Shown: in pieces, positions 8,786 through 16,251 of the stretch
Numbering within the stretch: position 1 is the first letter of the stretch
How the letters are laid out: the number at the start of each line of letters is the position of its first letter
Origin: Sulfitobacter sp. DFL-14
Lineage (GTDB): Bacteria > Pseudomonadota > Alphaproteobacteria > Rhodobacterales > Rhodobacteraceae
Reading direction: 5' to 3'
Assembly: GCF_003335585.1 (NCBI RefSeq)
Contig: NZ_QBFD01000029.1
Coordinates: forward strand, 1 to 64,000
Length of the DNA stretch: 64,000 nucleotides
Position numbers and translations under genes: made by a program
Notes under the pieces: model-generated
What the model was told of the DNA's origin: nothing
The model's input: the letters and a program-made list of their open reading frames with translations, nothing else
Databases searched by the model: none

Positions 8786-8947
8786 GTGACCAAACCCGAG
8801 CATGACGCCACCCCCTCCCCGGTGGCGGCCCAGGCCAGCCCCGGCTGGCACGATATCGTGATGTCAGGCGCTGACAAAACACAGATCGACAACCTTGTCC
8901 TGGAGCAGCTGACCGGCCTTCCGCACGCTGTCGGAGAAAGTCGATGA
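8786..8947 (+). CDS. Small protein of unknown function in the hmuP operon
   Basis: 53 residues from GTG 8786, chosen because GGAGA lies 5 bases upstream; an ATG at 8762 is in frame but has no ribosome site. The sequence is mostly polar, with SPGWHDIVMSG in the middle and LVLEQLTGLPHA near the end; no domain is recognised. Its TGA overlaps the ATG of hmuP, so it is probably co-translated with it. Confidence 0.5.
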   Translation: MTKPEHDATPSPVAAQASPGWHDIVMSGADKTQIDNLVLEQLTGLPHAVGESR

Positions 8948-9117
8948 TCCTGATGCCCAATCTTTCCTCCCCCCGCGCACAGGACAATCCCGAGGATACT
9001 GCCGTCTATGACGCGCGCGATCTGATCGTGAACGGCCAGAAAGCCAATATCGTTCTGGACGGCCAGACCTATACCCTGCGCATCACCCGCGCGGGCAAGC
9101 TGATTTTGACAAAATGA
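8944..9117 (+). CDS. hmuP: Haemin uptake protein HmuP/HemP
   Basis: 57 residues. The C-terminal half reads YDARDLIVNGQKANIVLDG followed by QTYTLRITRAGKLILTK, the conserved HemP core (Y-LR-T--GKLILTK). HmuP proteins in alphaproteobacteria help activate haem-receptor expression. The start overlaps the upstream small gene (ATGA) and the stop overlaps the downstream gene (ATGA). Confidence 0.88.
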   Translation: MILMPNLSSPRAQDNPEDTAVYDARDLIVNGQKANIVLDGQTYTLRITRAGKLILTK

Positions 9118-9596
9118 CCGAAGCGGTGGATAGCCCGGGCAGCGCTGTCGTCGGTCGGCTGACCAATGTCCCGCCCTGGGAGGCGGAGCTGATTCTGTCA
9201 ATGCGCCTGTGGATGGACAGCCTTGAGGGGCAGGAAAAGGTCGGCACCGGCTTTGCCCGCTGTTTCGGCAGCGCAGGTGGCCGTGCAGAGATCCGCCAGT
9301 TCGAAAGACTGCTGACCGCGCTCTGCGCCTATGCGCGCCGTCCGCTGGTGCGGCACGGCCTTGGCTGCGACTGCATCGGTTCGGACGAGGCGGTGCTGCA
9401 AACCCTCGTGCGCGAGGCGGCACGCGGCGACCTGGCCGAAGCGGCGATGGTTGCCAGCCTGCTTGTGCCTGCCTCCCAGGCGGAACATGTGGCGCTGATG
9501 GCGGCACAGGTTGGCCTGGCCATGCAATGCATCGCCCGCCAGTCACCACCGCCCCGCGGCACTGCCGAAACCGTCCGGAGCCGCACGCTTCACTGA
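9114..9596 (+). CDS. Conserved-looking hypothetical protein of the hmuP operon
   Basis: 160 residues, predicted mostly helical and soluble, with no signal peptide. Cysteines at LGCDCIG near residue 84 could be functional. It is translationally coupled to hmuP (ATGA overlap), which suggests a role in haem or iron use. The C-terminal 50 residues (DEAVLQTLVREAARGDL...ASLLVP) resemble the end of the protein at 9973-10395 by eye. I do not recognise a named family. Confidence 0.7.
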   Translation: MTEAVDSPGSAVVGRLTNVPPWEAELILSMRLWMDSLEGQEKVGTGFARCFGSAGGRAEIRQFERLLTALCAYARRPLVRHGLGCDCIGSDEAVLQTLVREAARGDLAEAAMVASLLVPASQAEHVALMAAQVGLAMQCIARQSPPPRGTAETVRSRTLH

Positions 9597-9647
9597 CCCA
9601 GACACCCAAGCCAGATCGGGCGAAAGCCCCCCTCAAGCGAGTAGACC

Positions 9648-9908
9648 ATGACCAAAGTTCCCAGCCCCTGCATCGACGTCTGCAAATTCAAACGCGAAGG
9701 CCATTGCATCGGCTGTTCGATGACAAAGGCACAGAAGTCCGTCGTCAAGGGCCTGAAAAAGAACGCCGCCCGCGAGGCTTTCATCGAACTGCTGGTTGCG
9801 CAGCAATCGGTGATGGGGCGCTACAGCCACTGGGAAAAGGCCTATGAGACCCGGTGCCGCAAGAAAAAGATCAGCCTCTCTGTCTTGTCCGGCGGCAAGG
9901 CGGCGTGA
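9648..9908 (+). CDS. DUF1289 family protein
   Basis: 86 residues. The start SPCIDVCKFKREGHCIGC carries the family's four-cysteine pattern (C-x3-C, C-x2-C), a probable metal or Fe-S site. The rest is basic and helical. The molecular function of DUF1289 is not known. It lies 51 bases after the hmuP operon on the same strand. Confidence 0.85.
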   Translation: MTKVPSPCIDVCKFKREGHCIGCSMTKAQKSVVKGLKKNAAREAFIELLVAQQSVMGRYSHWEKAYETRCRKKKISLSVLSGGKAA

Positions 9909-9972
9909 AGGCGGCAACAGGCATCAGGCAACCCGCAAAGATCAGGACAGACCGGAAAAGGAAAAGGCAGAG

Positions 9973-10395
9973 ATGACAGCAGCACAGCGTAAGGTATCGT
10001 TTGATGACAGCGAGGGCCCGGCCAGCGACCAGCCCGGCCTTTCGCTGCTGGAACACCTGCGCCATGCCGCCCGCAGGGGGCGCTGCAAGACCTACGTCGA
10101 TCTCTTCGGTGCCTGTGCCGCCCTGTCCGGCAACCGGCAAGTGGCCGCGCAGGCCGCGTCAGAGGTGCTGATGCGCTGTCTTCACCAGGCCCTGGGGCAA
10201 CGCCCCGTGATCTACCGGAGCGGAGAGCGGGCAACTTCCTTTGACGAGGACTGGCTGATGGCCCTCGCCCGCAGCCTGAAATCGAACGACACAGCCAGCG
10301 CGACCTTCCTGCTGCATTCCCGCGTGCCCAGACACGCGCGGCGGAACCTTGCCTTCCTTTTGCAGACTGTCGTCGATGCGCAGGAGCAAGTTTAG
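9973..10395 (+). CDS. Hypothetical helical protein
   Basis: 140 residues from ATG 9973 (preceded by a purine-rich GGAAAAGGCAGAG); an upstream start at 9844 would overlap the DUF1289 gene by 65 bases and adds an unlikely Arg-rich leader. No family recognised. The core LLEHLRHAARRGR...ALARSLKSNDTASATFLL suggests a helical bundle and shares a faint pattern with the protein at 9114. Its stop codon lies inside the Irr-like box that precedes dps. Confidence 0.65.
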   Translation: MTAAQRKVSFDDSEGPASDQPGLSLLEHLRHAARRGRCKTYVDLFGACAALSGNRQVAAQAASEVLMRCLHQALGQRPVIYRSGERATSFDEDWLMALARSLKSNDTASATFLLHSRVPRHARRNLAFLLQTVVDAQEQV

Positions 10396-10406
10396 AATAA
10401 TTCTAA
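10391..10406. promoter_or_regulatory. Irr-box (ICE-like) operator upstream of dps
   Basis: TTAGAAT-A-ATTCTAA at 10392-10406 is a perfect 7-1-7 palindrome with one further T on the left. It closely matches the iron control element bound by Irr in alphaproteobacteria. It lies about 95 bases before the Dps start. Irr represses iron-storage genes when iron is low, which fits. Confidence 0.7.
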
Positions 10407-10499
10407 TTCGACTTGCCAAACCGCAGCCCCACCTGTAATTTGACGGTGCAAGCCAGCCGGATGCCAGCCAGCACCCCATTCATGATGCAGGAGGCCGCA

Positions 10500-10970
10500 A
10501 TGACCCAGACAGCACAGACCCTTTCCACCGATGCAGCGACCCAGATCGTCGAGGCGCTGAACCAATGCGTGGCCGAGACCGCCGTGACCACGATGCTCGC
10601 ACAGAATTTCCACTGGAACGTGACAGGCATGGCATTTGGCCCCCTGCACGCCCTGTTCCAGACCATCTATGAGGATCACTTCACCGCGCAGGACGATCTG
10701 GCCGAACGGGTCAAGGCGCTTGAGGGCCATGCCGAAGGCACCCTTGCCGGTATGCTGAAACGGTCCAAGGTGGCCGAGGTCACGGGTGTGCCCGCAGCAG
10801 CGGACATGATCCGCCTGATGAAAGAGGCCCAGGAAACACTTGCCGAAACCCTTGCCGGAGCCGGTGAACTGGCCGCCGAACAGGGCGACACGCTGACCGA
10901 GGATCTGTGCATCGCACGGGGCCAGGCGCATGAAAAATTCGCCTGGATTCTGCGCGCCCATCTGGCCTGA
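10500..10970 (+). CDS. dps: Dps family DNA-binding ferritin
   Basis: 156 residues from ATG 10500, with AGGAGG 7 bases upstream; an in-frame start at 10413 lacks a ribosome site. QNFHWNVTG near residue 38, GPLHALFQTIYEDHFTAQDD and LAERVKALEG carry the ferroxidase His, Asp and Glu ligands used at the Dps dimer interface. Dps shells store iron using peroxide and protect DNA. Location beside haem import and behind an Irr box ties storage to uptake. Confidence 0.9.
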   Translation: MTQTAQTLSTDAATQIVEALNQCVAETAVTTMLAQNFHWNVTGMAFGPLHALFQTIYEDHFTAQDDLAERVKALEGHAEGTLAGMLKRSKVAEVTGVPAAADMIRLMKEAQETLAETLAGAGELAAEQGDTLTEDLCIARGQAHEKFAWILRAHLA

Positions 10971-11042
10971 ACTCTGATCTGAACTCTGGCCCGAAAACGG
11001 CGGCAGACCGCCGACAGGTACAGAGGTTTCAAAAGCAGACTA

Positions 11043-11061
11043 ATTCAATCAGGTATTGAAT
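11043..11061. promoter_or_regulatory. Palindrome upstream of the tonB-exb operon, candidate operator
   Basis: ATTCAAT-CAGGT-ATTGAAT is a perfect 7-5-7 inverted repeat, 89 bases before the first gene of the exbB-exbD-exbD-tonB run. It could bind an iron regulator or a TetR/GntR-type dimer. It is not the TGA-N9-TCA pattern (the halves are reversed). Confidence 0.4.
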
Positions 11062-11150
11062 CCTCCCTTGCCGGATGGTAGCACCGCGCCATCCAGCAAG
11101 GGCAAAAGCCCCAGCCAGAATATCCATGAGGTCATTCGGAGGCTGGAGCC

Positions 11151-11585
11151 ATGCAGGCAATCCAACATATCCTTGCAGCCACAGTGCTGACACTTGTCCA
11201 ACCGGTCGCAGCCTGTTTCGCCCAGGAGGCCCAGGGCAAGCACGTCATGATCGAGCTGAACGCGCTTGAGCCGGTCGAAGATGCCTGCCGGGTCACATTC
11301 CTTGTCCAGAACGGCCATGACACCGACATCGACAGCGCCGTCTATGAGGCCGTGCTTTTCGACACCTCCGGCCAGGTAGACCGGCTGACCCTCTTCGATT
11401 TTGGCACCCTGCCCGCCAGCCGCCCGAGGGCCCGGCAATTTGTCGTGCCGGGGCTGGCCTGCGCCGCGCTTGGCCGTTTGCTGATCAACGGGGCCGAAAC
11501 CTGCACCGGCACGGACCTGCCCGATGACGCCTGCAACAAGGATCTGGAGCTGCGCAGCCGGGTTGAGACGGAGGTGCTGGGATGA
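11151..11585 (+). CDS. Hypothetical secreted protein heading the exb-tonB operon
   Basis: 144 residues with a signal peptide (about 24 residues, to CFAQ). The mature part is a small, probably beta-rich domain with cysteines at EDACRV, GLACAAL, AETCTG and DDACNK, which may form disulphides in the periplasm. A GGAGG-like site (CGGAGGCTGGAGCC) supports this ATG. The stop overlaps exbB (ATGA), so the protein is made with the energy-transduction proteins and may assist them. Family not recognised with confidence. Confidence 0.75.
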   Translation: MQAIQHILAATVLTLVQPVAACFAQEAQGKHVMIELNALEPVEDACRVTFLVQNGHDTDIDSAVYEAVLFDTSGQVDRLTLFDFGTLPASRPRARQFVVPGLACAALGRLLINGAETCTGTDLPDDACNKDLELRSRVETEVLG

Positions 11586-12232
11586 TCGCGACATTGCGGG
11601 AAGCCATCCAGCGCGTCACCGACCTGGGGGGGCCGGTCGTGCTTCTGCTGGGGGTGATTTCGGTCCTTGTTCTGAGTGTTGTGCTGTACAAGCTCTGGCA
11701 ATTCGCGGTCGAAGGTGTCGGCCGCCACAAGGCGCTGCAGGCCGCCATCGCCGCCTGGGATGCGGGCGACCGCAGCGCGGCGCGGGGCCATGTCGCGCAA
11801 TCGCGCAGCTACCTTGTGCCCGTGATGACCATGGCCTTCGACGGTCAGGTCGATCGCGCGCGGCTCGAAGCGGAGGCCGAGGCGCGCTTTGCCCGGCTCG
11901 AAGGCGGTTTCCGCCTGATGGATTCGGTCGCCCAGCTGGCCCCGCTGCTGGGGCTGTTCGGCACGGTTCTGGGCATGATCTCTGCCTTTCAGGCCCTGCA
12001 GGAAGCGGGCGCGCAGGTTGATCCTTCGATCCTGGCAGGTGGCATCTGGGTCGCACTGCTGACAACGGCGGTGGGGCTTGCCGTGGCGATGCCCACATCG
12101 GTGGTGCTGAGCTGGTTCGAGGCACGGATGGATGCCGACCGGGTGCTGGCGCAAAAGGCGCTGCAAACGATCCTGGCCCCGCAGGGTCACGGCAATGCGG
12201 GCGAGGCTGTCGGGGTTCCGTCCCATGCGTAG
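11582..12232 (+). CDS. exbB: ExbB/TolQ/MotA-family proton channel protein
   Basis: 216 residues with three hydrophobic segments (about 15-38, 110-140, 150-175). The conserved LAPLLGLFGTVLGMISAFQ precedes GGIWVALLTTAVGLAVAMP, the two membrane helices typical of ExbB. With ExbD it converts proton flow into motion of TonB to power the receptor. It overlaps exbD by 8 bases. Confidence 0.9.
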   Translation: MIATLREAIQRVTDLGGPVVLLLGVISVLVLSVVLYKLWQFAVEGVGRHKALQAAIAAWDAGDRSAARGHVAQSRSYLVPVMTMAFDGQVDRARLEAEAEARFARLEGGFRLMDSVAQLAPLLGLFGTVLGMISAFQALQEAGAQVDPSILAGGIWVALLTTAVGLAVAMPTSVVLSWFEARMDADRVLAQKALQTILAPQGHGNAGEAVGVPSHA

Positions 12233-12605
12233 AACCCGCCAGCGGCGCGCCTTGTCGATGACCTCCCTGATCGACGTGATCTTTCTGCTGCTGCTGTTCT
12301 TCATGCTGACCTCCACATTTACCCGCTTTGCGGAGGTCGAATTCGCCTCTGCCGGTTCGGGCGCTGCCGCGCCCGCGCAGAAACCGGTTTTTGTCTCGCT
12401 CTCGGCAGATGATCTGCGCCTGAACGGCACTGCCCTGGCGTTTCCGGAGCTCTCCGGGGCGCTGGCCCCGCATCGCGCGGATGGCGCGCCCCTTGGCGTT
12501 CTGGTTGCGGCCCGCGCGGATGTGACAGCGCAGCGGCTGACCGACCTTCTGGGCGCCCTGCGCAGCATCCCCGGGCTGAGCGTGACCGTGCTGGAGCCGT
12601 CATGA
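12225..12605 (+). CDS. exbD: ExbD/TolR-family protein, first copy
   Basis: 126 residues. The single membrane helix SLIDVIFLLLLFFMLTSTF carries the Asp (near residue 17) that carries protons in ExbD, followed by a periplasmic domain. Start ATG 12225 is chosen because it gives the family length; a longer in-frame start lies within exbB. It is followed by a second, different ExbD. Confidence 0.88.
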   Translation: MRRTRQRRALSMTSLIDVIFLLLLFFMLTSTFTRFAEVEFASAGSGAAAPAQKPVFVSLSADDLRLNGTALAFPELSGALAPHRADGAPLGVLVAARADVTAQRLTDLLGALRSIPGLSVTVLEPS

Positions 12606-12988
12606 GACGGCGCAACGGCAATTCCCGGCGCGAACCGACCATCGCGCTGATCAACATCGTTTTCCTGATGCTGATCTTCTTTCTGGTGGCCGGCACCATT
12701 GCGGCACCACTTGATGCAAATCTGGCACTCGTGCGCACGGAAGGGATCGAGGGGACCGCCCCGGCAGATGTTCTGATCGTGCACAGCGACGGGCGCATGA
12801 CGCACCGGGGCGCACCGGTGGCAAGTGCTGCGGCGTTTTTTGCCGAGCTGCCGCAGGGCGCGCGCGACAGGGTGCGGGTCATGCCGGATCGCGACCTGCC
12901 GGCGGCAACCCTCATCACCTTGGGCCGTGACCTGCGCAACGCCGGGGCAAAGCAGGTCGCCATCGTCACCGAAAGGGGATTGCAATGA
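12602..12988 (+). CDS. exbD: ExbD/TolR-family protein, second copy
   Basis: 128 residues starting in the ATGA overlap with the first exbD. The helix ALINIVFLMLIFFLVAGTI has Asn where the first copy has the conserved Asp (LINIVF versus LIDVIF). The periplasmic part ends DLRNAGAKQVAIVTE, typical of ExbD. Two unequal ExbD subunits suggest a heteromeric collar in the ExbB channel, with only one carrying the proton-binding residue. Confidence 0.85.
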   Translation: MRRRNGNSRREPTIALINIVFLMLIFFLVAGTIAAPLDANLALVRTEGIEGTAPADVLIVHSDGRMTHRGAPVASAAAFFAELPQGARDRVRVMPDRDLPAATLITLGRDLRNAGAKQVAIVTERGLQ

Positions 12989-13884
12989 CCCGTGTTTCCG
13001 CCACCGCCAAAGGTGCGGCCCTGTCCTGTGCGGTGCTGGCCCATGGCGCGCTTGCGCTTGTCCTGGTCACGCCGGAACCTGTCCAGATCGAAGGGGCGCA
13101 GGGCGCAGCCGAGGTGCGCCTGGGCAGTGGTTTTCAGGACATGGCGGCAGGCACGCTTGCGCCGGAACGGGCAGATGCAGCACTGACACCTGTGCCAGCC
13201 GAGAGCACCCCGGCCACCCCCCCCGAAAAGGCCGAAGCGCAGCGCAGCCCCGAGGCCATGGCACCGGAAGCTGCCACCCCCTCCGCCACGGCAAGCAGCG
13301 ATTTGCTTGCCCCCCGGCAACCCGATGTCTCGGCCCCGGCGGTCAGGAGCCTCAGCAGCACCTCGGTGCCGGAACGGCTTGCCAGCACGCCGCCCGAAAC
13401 CGCCAGCGTCACGCAATCTGCGCGCCCCAAGCTCCGCAGCGCCGCCTTTGTGGCCAAACACAAGGCCCCGCCCCCGCCAAAGGCCGAAGTCCGCAGCACA
13501 GTGAAAAAGTCACAACCCAAGGGCAACGCCCGGCAGAATACCCGCGCCGGTGAGGCATCCGGCAAAGCCACCGCCAAGGCACGCGCCAGCGGCAACGGCG
13601 GGCAGAAACAGGCGGCAGGCAACGCGGCAGCCAGCAATTACCCCGGCGTGGTGATGCGCAGGCTGTCCCGCGCGGGCAAGCCGCGGGTCAATGCAAGGGG
13701 GACCGCCGTGATCGCCTTTTCCATCGCGGCCAGCGGCGGCATCGCATCGGTCTCGCTCGCGCGCAGTTCGGGCTCCGCGACACTTGATCAGGCCGCTGTC
13801 CGGCTGGTGCGTGGCGCAGGCCCGTTCCCCAAACCACCGCAGGGGGCCATGCGACGCTTCTCGATCGAGATCAAGGGGCGGTAG
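12985..13884 (+). CDS. tonB: TonB family energy transducer
   Basis: 299 residues; N-terminal anchor helix (about 8-30), a long Ala/Pro/Ser/Lys-rich periplasm-spanning linker (about 50-215), and a C-terminal TonB domain (YPGVVMRRLSRAGKPRVNARG to FSIEIKGR). It links ExbBD in the inner membrane to the TonB box of the receptor. The start overlaps the stop of the second exbD. Confidence 0.88.
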   Translation: MTRVSATAKGAALSCAVLAHGALALVLVTPEPVQIEGAQGAAEVRLGSGFQDMAAGTLAPERADAALTPVPAESTPATPPEKAEAQRSPEAMAPEAATPSATASSDLLAPRQPDVSAPAVRSLSSTSVPERLASTPPETASVTQSARPKLRSAAFVAKHKAPPPPKAEVRSTVKKSQPKGNARQNTRAGEASGKATAKARASGNGGQKQAAGNAAASNYPGVVMRRLSRAGKPRVNARGTAVIAFSIAASGGIASVSLARSSGSATLDQAAVRLVRGAGPFPKPPQGAMRRFSIEIKGR

Positions 13885-14173
13885 CGGTTGAACGTTCGGT
13901 CCTTGGGTTTTGTTGTGCTGGTGATCACGCAAAACGACAGCCATGATCCGGGGCTTTCAACATAGCCAGTCGGTCTGGATCGACACGCCCAGTCGGCATA
14001 GTCATGCTGAGAGCGGACCTTCATCGACAAGTTGACGAATGGCGGCTGAGCGGGACTTTGCTGCCGTTCGGGGCTATGAGTTCAAGGTCGGTTTTGTCAG
14101 ACGGCCCCGATTAAGTGTAAGTGGTGGAACGTCTCCCGATGGACGCAACGGCGGTGGCCAGGGCTTGCCGTGG
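13885..14173. other. Non-coding stretch between tonB and the EamA gene
   Basis: About 290 bases without a supportable gene between two 3' ends. It has stop codons in all frames, lower GC than its surroundings and no clear hairpin terminator. It looks like decayed sequence and is the left border of a possibly acquired EamA/HxlR pair. Confidence 0.4.
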
Positions 14174-15079
14174 TCACGCGTCGCGCCTCCACCCTAGCAA
14201 CCCCACGCTCAGCCCGATTCCCGCCAGCACAAGCGCAAGGCCCAAAAGCAGCACGGGCTTGATTGCCTCACCAAGCAACAGGCCGCCGAGGATGACGGCG
14301 GTGATCGGGTTCAGCGCAATGTAGATCACGGTGGTCGAGGGCGGCAGCCAACGCAGCGCCCATGTGAAAAGCGCGAACTGCACTGCGCCCGCGAAGGTGC
14401 CAAGGAAAGTCAACGCGAGCCACCCGGTCCTGTCGAGGGTTGGCCAAGTCGGGCCGCCGTAGGTGGCGAAGGACAGTCCGAGCAGCGCGGCAGCGCCGAA
14501 CATCATGGCCAGCGCGGTGACGAAGAGCGGGCCGTGGGCGCGCAAGCTGTGGCGGCTGAACACGGAGTAGAGCGCCGCGCAGAACACCCCCGCGAGCATA
14601 TAGAAATCGCCGTGCCATGCGCCCGCTTGTGTTTCGACGAGCGCGGTCGGGCCGAAGACGACAGCAACGCCCGCAAAGGCGAGTGCTACCGCGAAGAACT
14701 TGCGTGTGCCCATCGTCTCTCGTCCAAAGAGAGCGGCGACGATCAGGGTTTGGATCGGGACCGTAGCGAGGCCGACGGCACCGCGTGCGGCGGGCACAAT
14801 CTCCAACGCCGCATTGAAGCCCCAGGTGAATAGGCAGAAGAACAGCAAGCCTAGTATGGCGATCATCCCGATGTCGCGCACCGTCAGCCGGTGCGCGGGC
14901 CAGAGCATCGGCAGGACGGGCAGGAAACAGATCGAGCCGATCATATAGCGCCAGAAAGCCAGCGAAATCGGGTCGAGGTCCCCTACGACGAAGCGGGTGG
15001 CGACGACAGCGATGCCTGCGCTGAGGGCAGCTATCGCGGCGGCGGCATGGGCCAACACCGTCCTTCTTGTATCATCCAT
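14174..15079 (-). CDS. EamA/DMT-superfamily transporter
   Basis: 301 residues from ATG 15079, with GGGGAC 7 bases upstream; an ATG five codons earlier is also possible. About ten membrane helices in two EamA repeats (ISLAFWRYMIGSICFLPVLP in the first, LALTFLGTFAGAVQFALFTWAL in the second). These proteins export metabolites or drugs. It is divergent from an HxlR regulator, which probably controls it. Codon choice is somewhat less C-ending than in neighbours, compatible with recent transfer. Confidence 0.87.
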   Translation of the reverse strand: MDDTRRTVLAHAAAAIAALSAGIAVVATRFVVGDLDPISLAFWRYMIGSICFLPVLPMLWPAHRLTVRDIGMIAILGLLFFCLFTWGFNAALEIVPAARGAVGLATVPIQTLIVAALFGRETMGTRKFFAVALAFAGVAVVFGPTALVETQAGAWHGDFYMLAGVFCAALYSVFSRHSLRAHGPLFVTALAMMFGAAALLGLSFATYGGPTWPTLDRTGWLALTFLGTFAGAVQFALFTWALRWLPPSTTVIYIALNPITAVILGGLLLGEAIKPVLLLGLALVLAGIGLSVGLLGWRRDA

Positions 15080-15095
15080 AGTTACTGTCCCCATT

Positions 15096-15151
15096 TAGTC
15101 ACTTCAATTTTGCAAGTTTCAATCTGCCAGAGTGACTTTAGTATTGCAAGT
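15096..15151. promoter_or_regulatory. Repeated sites in the EamA/HxlR divergent promoter
   Basis: TTGCAAGT occurs twice (15110-15117 and 15144-15151), and AGTCACTT (15097) recurs as AGTGACTT (15131), both with a spacing of 34 bases. Direct repeats about three helical turns apart in a 90-bp divergent region suit a dimeric regulator such as HxlR, but this is inferred from position. Confidence 0.4.
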
Positions 15152-15170
15152 AACTATGCTATGAGAGGTC

Positions 15171-15566
15171 ATGGCTCAAACAAACCGACCGATTGACGAT
15201 GAGAACGCGCCCGACTTCCGCTCGCGCTGCTCCATCGCGCGTAGCCTCGATCTGATCGGGGATAAATGGACGCTGCTGATCGTCCGCGATCTGATGTGGC
15301 ACGGCAAGGCGACCTTCCAGGCGCTCCAGAACAGCGAGGAGCGGATACCGACGAATATCCTCTCCACTCGCCTTAAAAAGTTGATCGAGCTGGGTCTCGT
15401 GAAGAAGACACCATACCAAGACCGGCCCGTCCGATACCGCTACGCGCTGACCGAAACAGGATGCTCGCTGGAGCCGGTTCTGCTGTCGCTGATGGCCTGG
15501 GGCCACGGCAATCTCGGCGGCGGGCGCTACGATCCCGTGGCGGGCGATAGTACGCCGCCGCCATAA
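15171..15566 (+). CDS. HxlR-family transcriptional regulator
   Basis: 131 residues. CSIARSLDLIGDKWTLLIVR, then LQNSEERIPTNILSTRLKKL and the wing VKKTPYQDRPVRYRYALTE are the hallmark winged-helix elements of HxlR (MarR-like) proteins. The Cys near residue 19 before the helix could be a redox or electrophile sensor, as in HypR-like members. GAGAGG lies 5 bases before the ATG. It likely regulates the divergent EamA exporter and itself. Confidence 0.9.
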   Translation: MAQTNRPIDDENAPDFRSRCSIARSLDLIGDKWTLLIVRDLMWHGKATFQALQNSEERIPTNILSTRLKKLIELGLVKKTPYQDRPVRYRYALTETGCSLEPVLLSLMAWGHGNLGGGRYDPVAGDSTPPP

Positions 15567-15997
15567 TCAGGTTTGGAAGCCGGAGATGGGCGCACCGTTG
15601 CAAGAATGTGCAGTTGAACGGTTCGGCCGTCGCAACAGTTAATTCTGCGACTCGGAACGCCTTGGCGAGCAGGCCTGGAACATAAGGAGCGCTATGCTGC
15701 GACTGCCACAGTATCAATGAACCAGTCATTCGTTCACTGCGCAGCATCAGTCAATTTGGGCTCTCTCCCGCCCTTCGCTGCGATCTGCACGAGGGTCCGG
15801 TTTCGGAAGCGAGGAAAGCAATCCTGTCGATTGGCTTGCGCAGCAACGTCTGTTCATGCTGAACACCGGTGATGGTTTTGCTGTTGATCAGCATGCTGCC
15901 GTCAATCACTGACGCCAATGCCCGGAACAAGCCAGCGCGTCACGTTGCTTCGGCCACAAAACTGCCGCCCACCACAAACCACCGATACGAAACAGCC
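15567..15997. other. Non-coding stretch of about 430 bases after the HxlR gene
   Basis: No frame here has good codon use. It contains a 6-3-6 palindrome (TGTTCA-TGC-TGAACA, 15851-15865) and stretches that look like decayed coding or repeat sequence. It is the right border of the EamA/HxlR pair. Confidence 0.4.
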
Positions 15998-16180
15998 CTA
16001 TTCCGGCGCGATACATGATGGCAGGAACTGCAGGTCCGCACGCTCTCGTTCGGACATTCGGGCAATGTCGGGATGCGACAGCGGGTCCCTGCCCCAGAGG
16101 GCACGCGCATGGGCCTCGGCGCGGGCCTTGCGCCTGTCCCGGCTGAACCAGCCAAACAGAATTCTAAGTGCATGTGTCAT
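15998..16180 (-). CDS. Small basic hypothetical protein
   Basis: 60 residues from ATG 16180 (an extended frame to 16231 adds an atypical leader). A hydrophobic start (MTHALRILFGWF) leads into a basic helix (RDRRKARAEAHARALWGRD) and the phrase DPLSHPDIARMSERERADL. I recall similar small proteins in Rhodobacteraceae but cannot name a family. It is divergent from the LysR gene, 70 bases away, and may be its target. Confidence 0.55.
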   Translation of the reverse strand: MTHALRILFGWFSRDRRKARAEAHARALWGRDPLSHPDIARMSERERADLQFLPSCIAPE

Positions 16181-16236
16181 GGCCAGATGATCCGCCAGGA
16201 CCCGGCAAAATGGAATCGACTTCGCCAGCACTTCTG

Positions 16237-16251
16237 TTTAGAAAAACTAAA
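16237..16251. promoter_or_regulatory. Palindrome abutting the LysR start codon
   Basis: TTTAG-AAAAA-CTAAA is a 5-5-5 inverted repeat whose last base is the A of the LysR ATG. No clear ribosome site is present, so the gene may be leaderless or autoregulated through this site. Inference only. Confidence 0.3.

Noticed and set aside
16160-16175. AGAATTCTAA as a second Irr box near the 60-residue gene
   Set aside because: It lacks the one-base centre and extended arms of the dps site and is inside the coding region.
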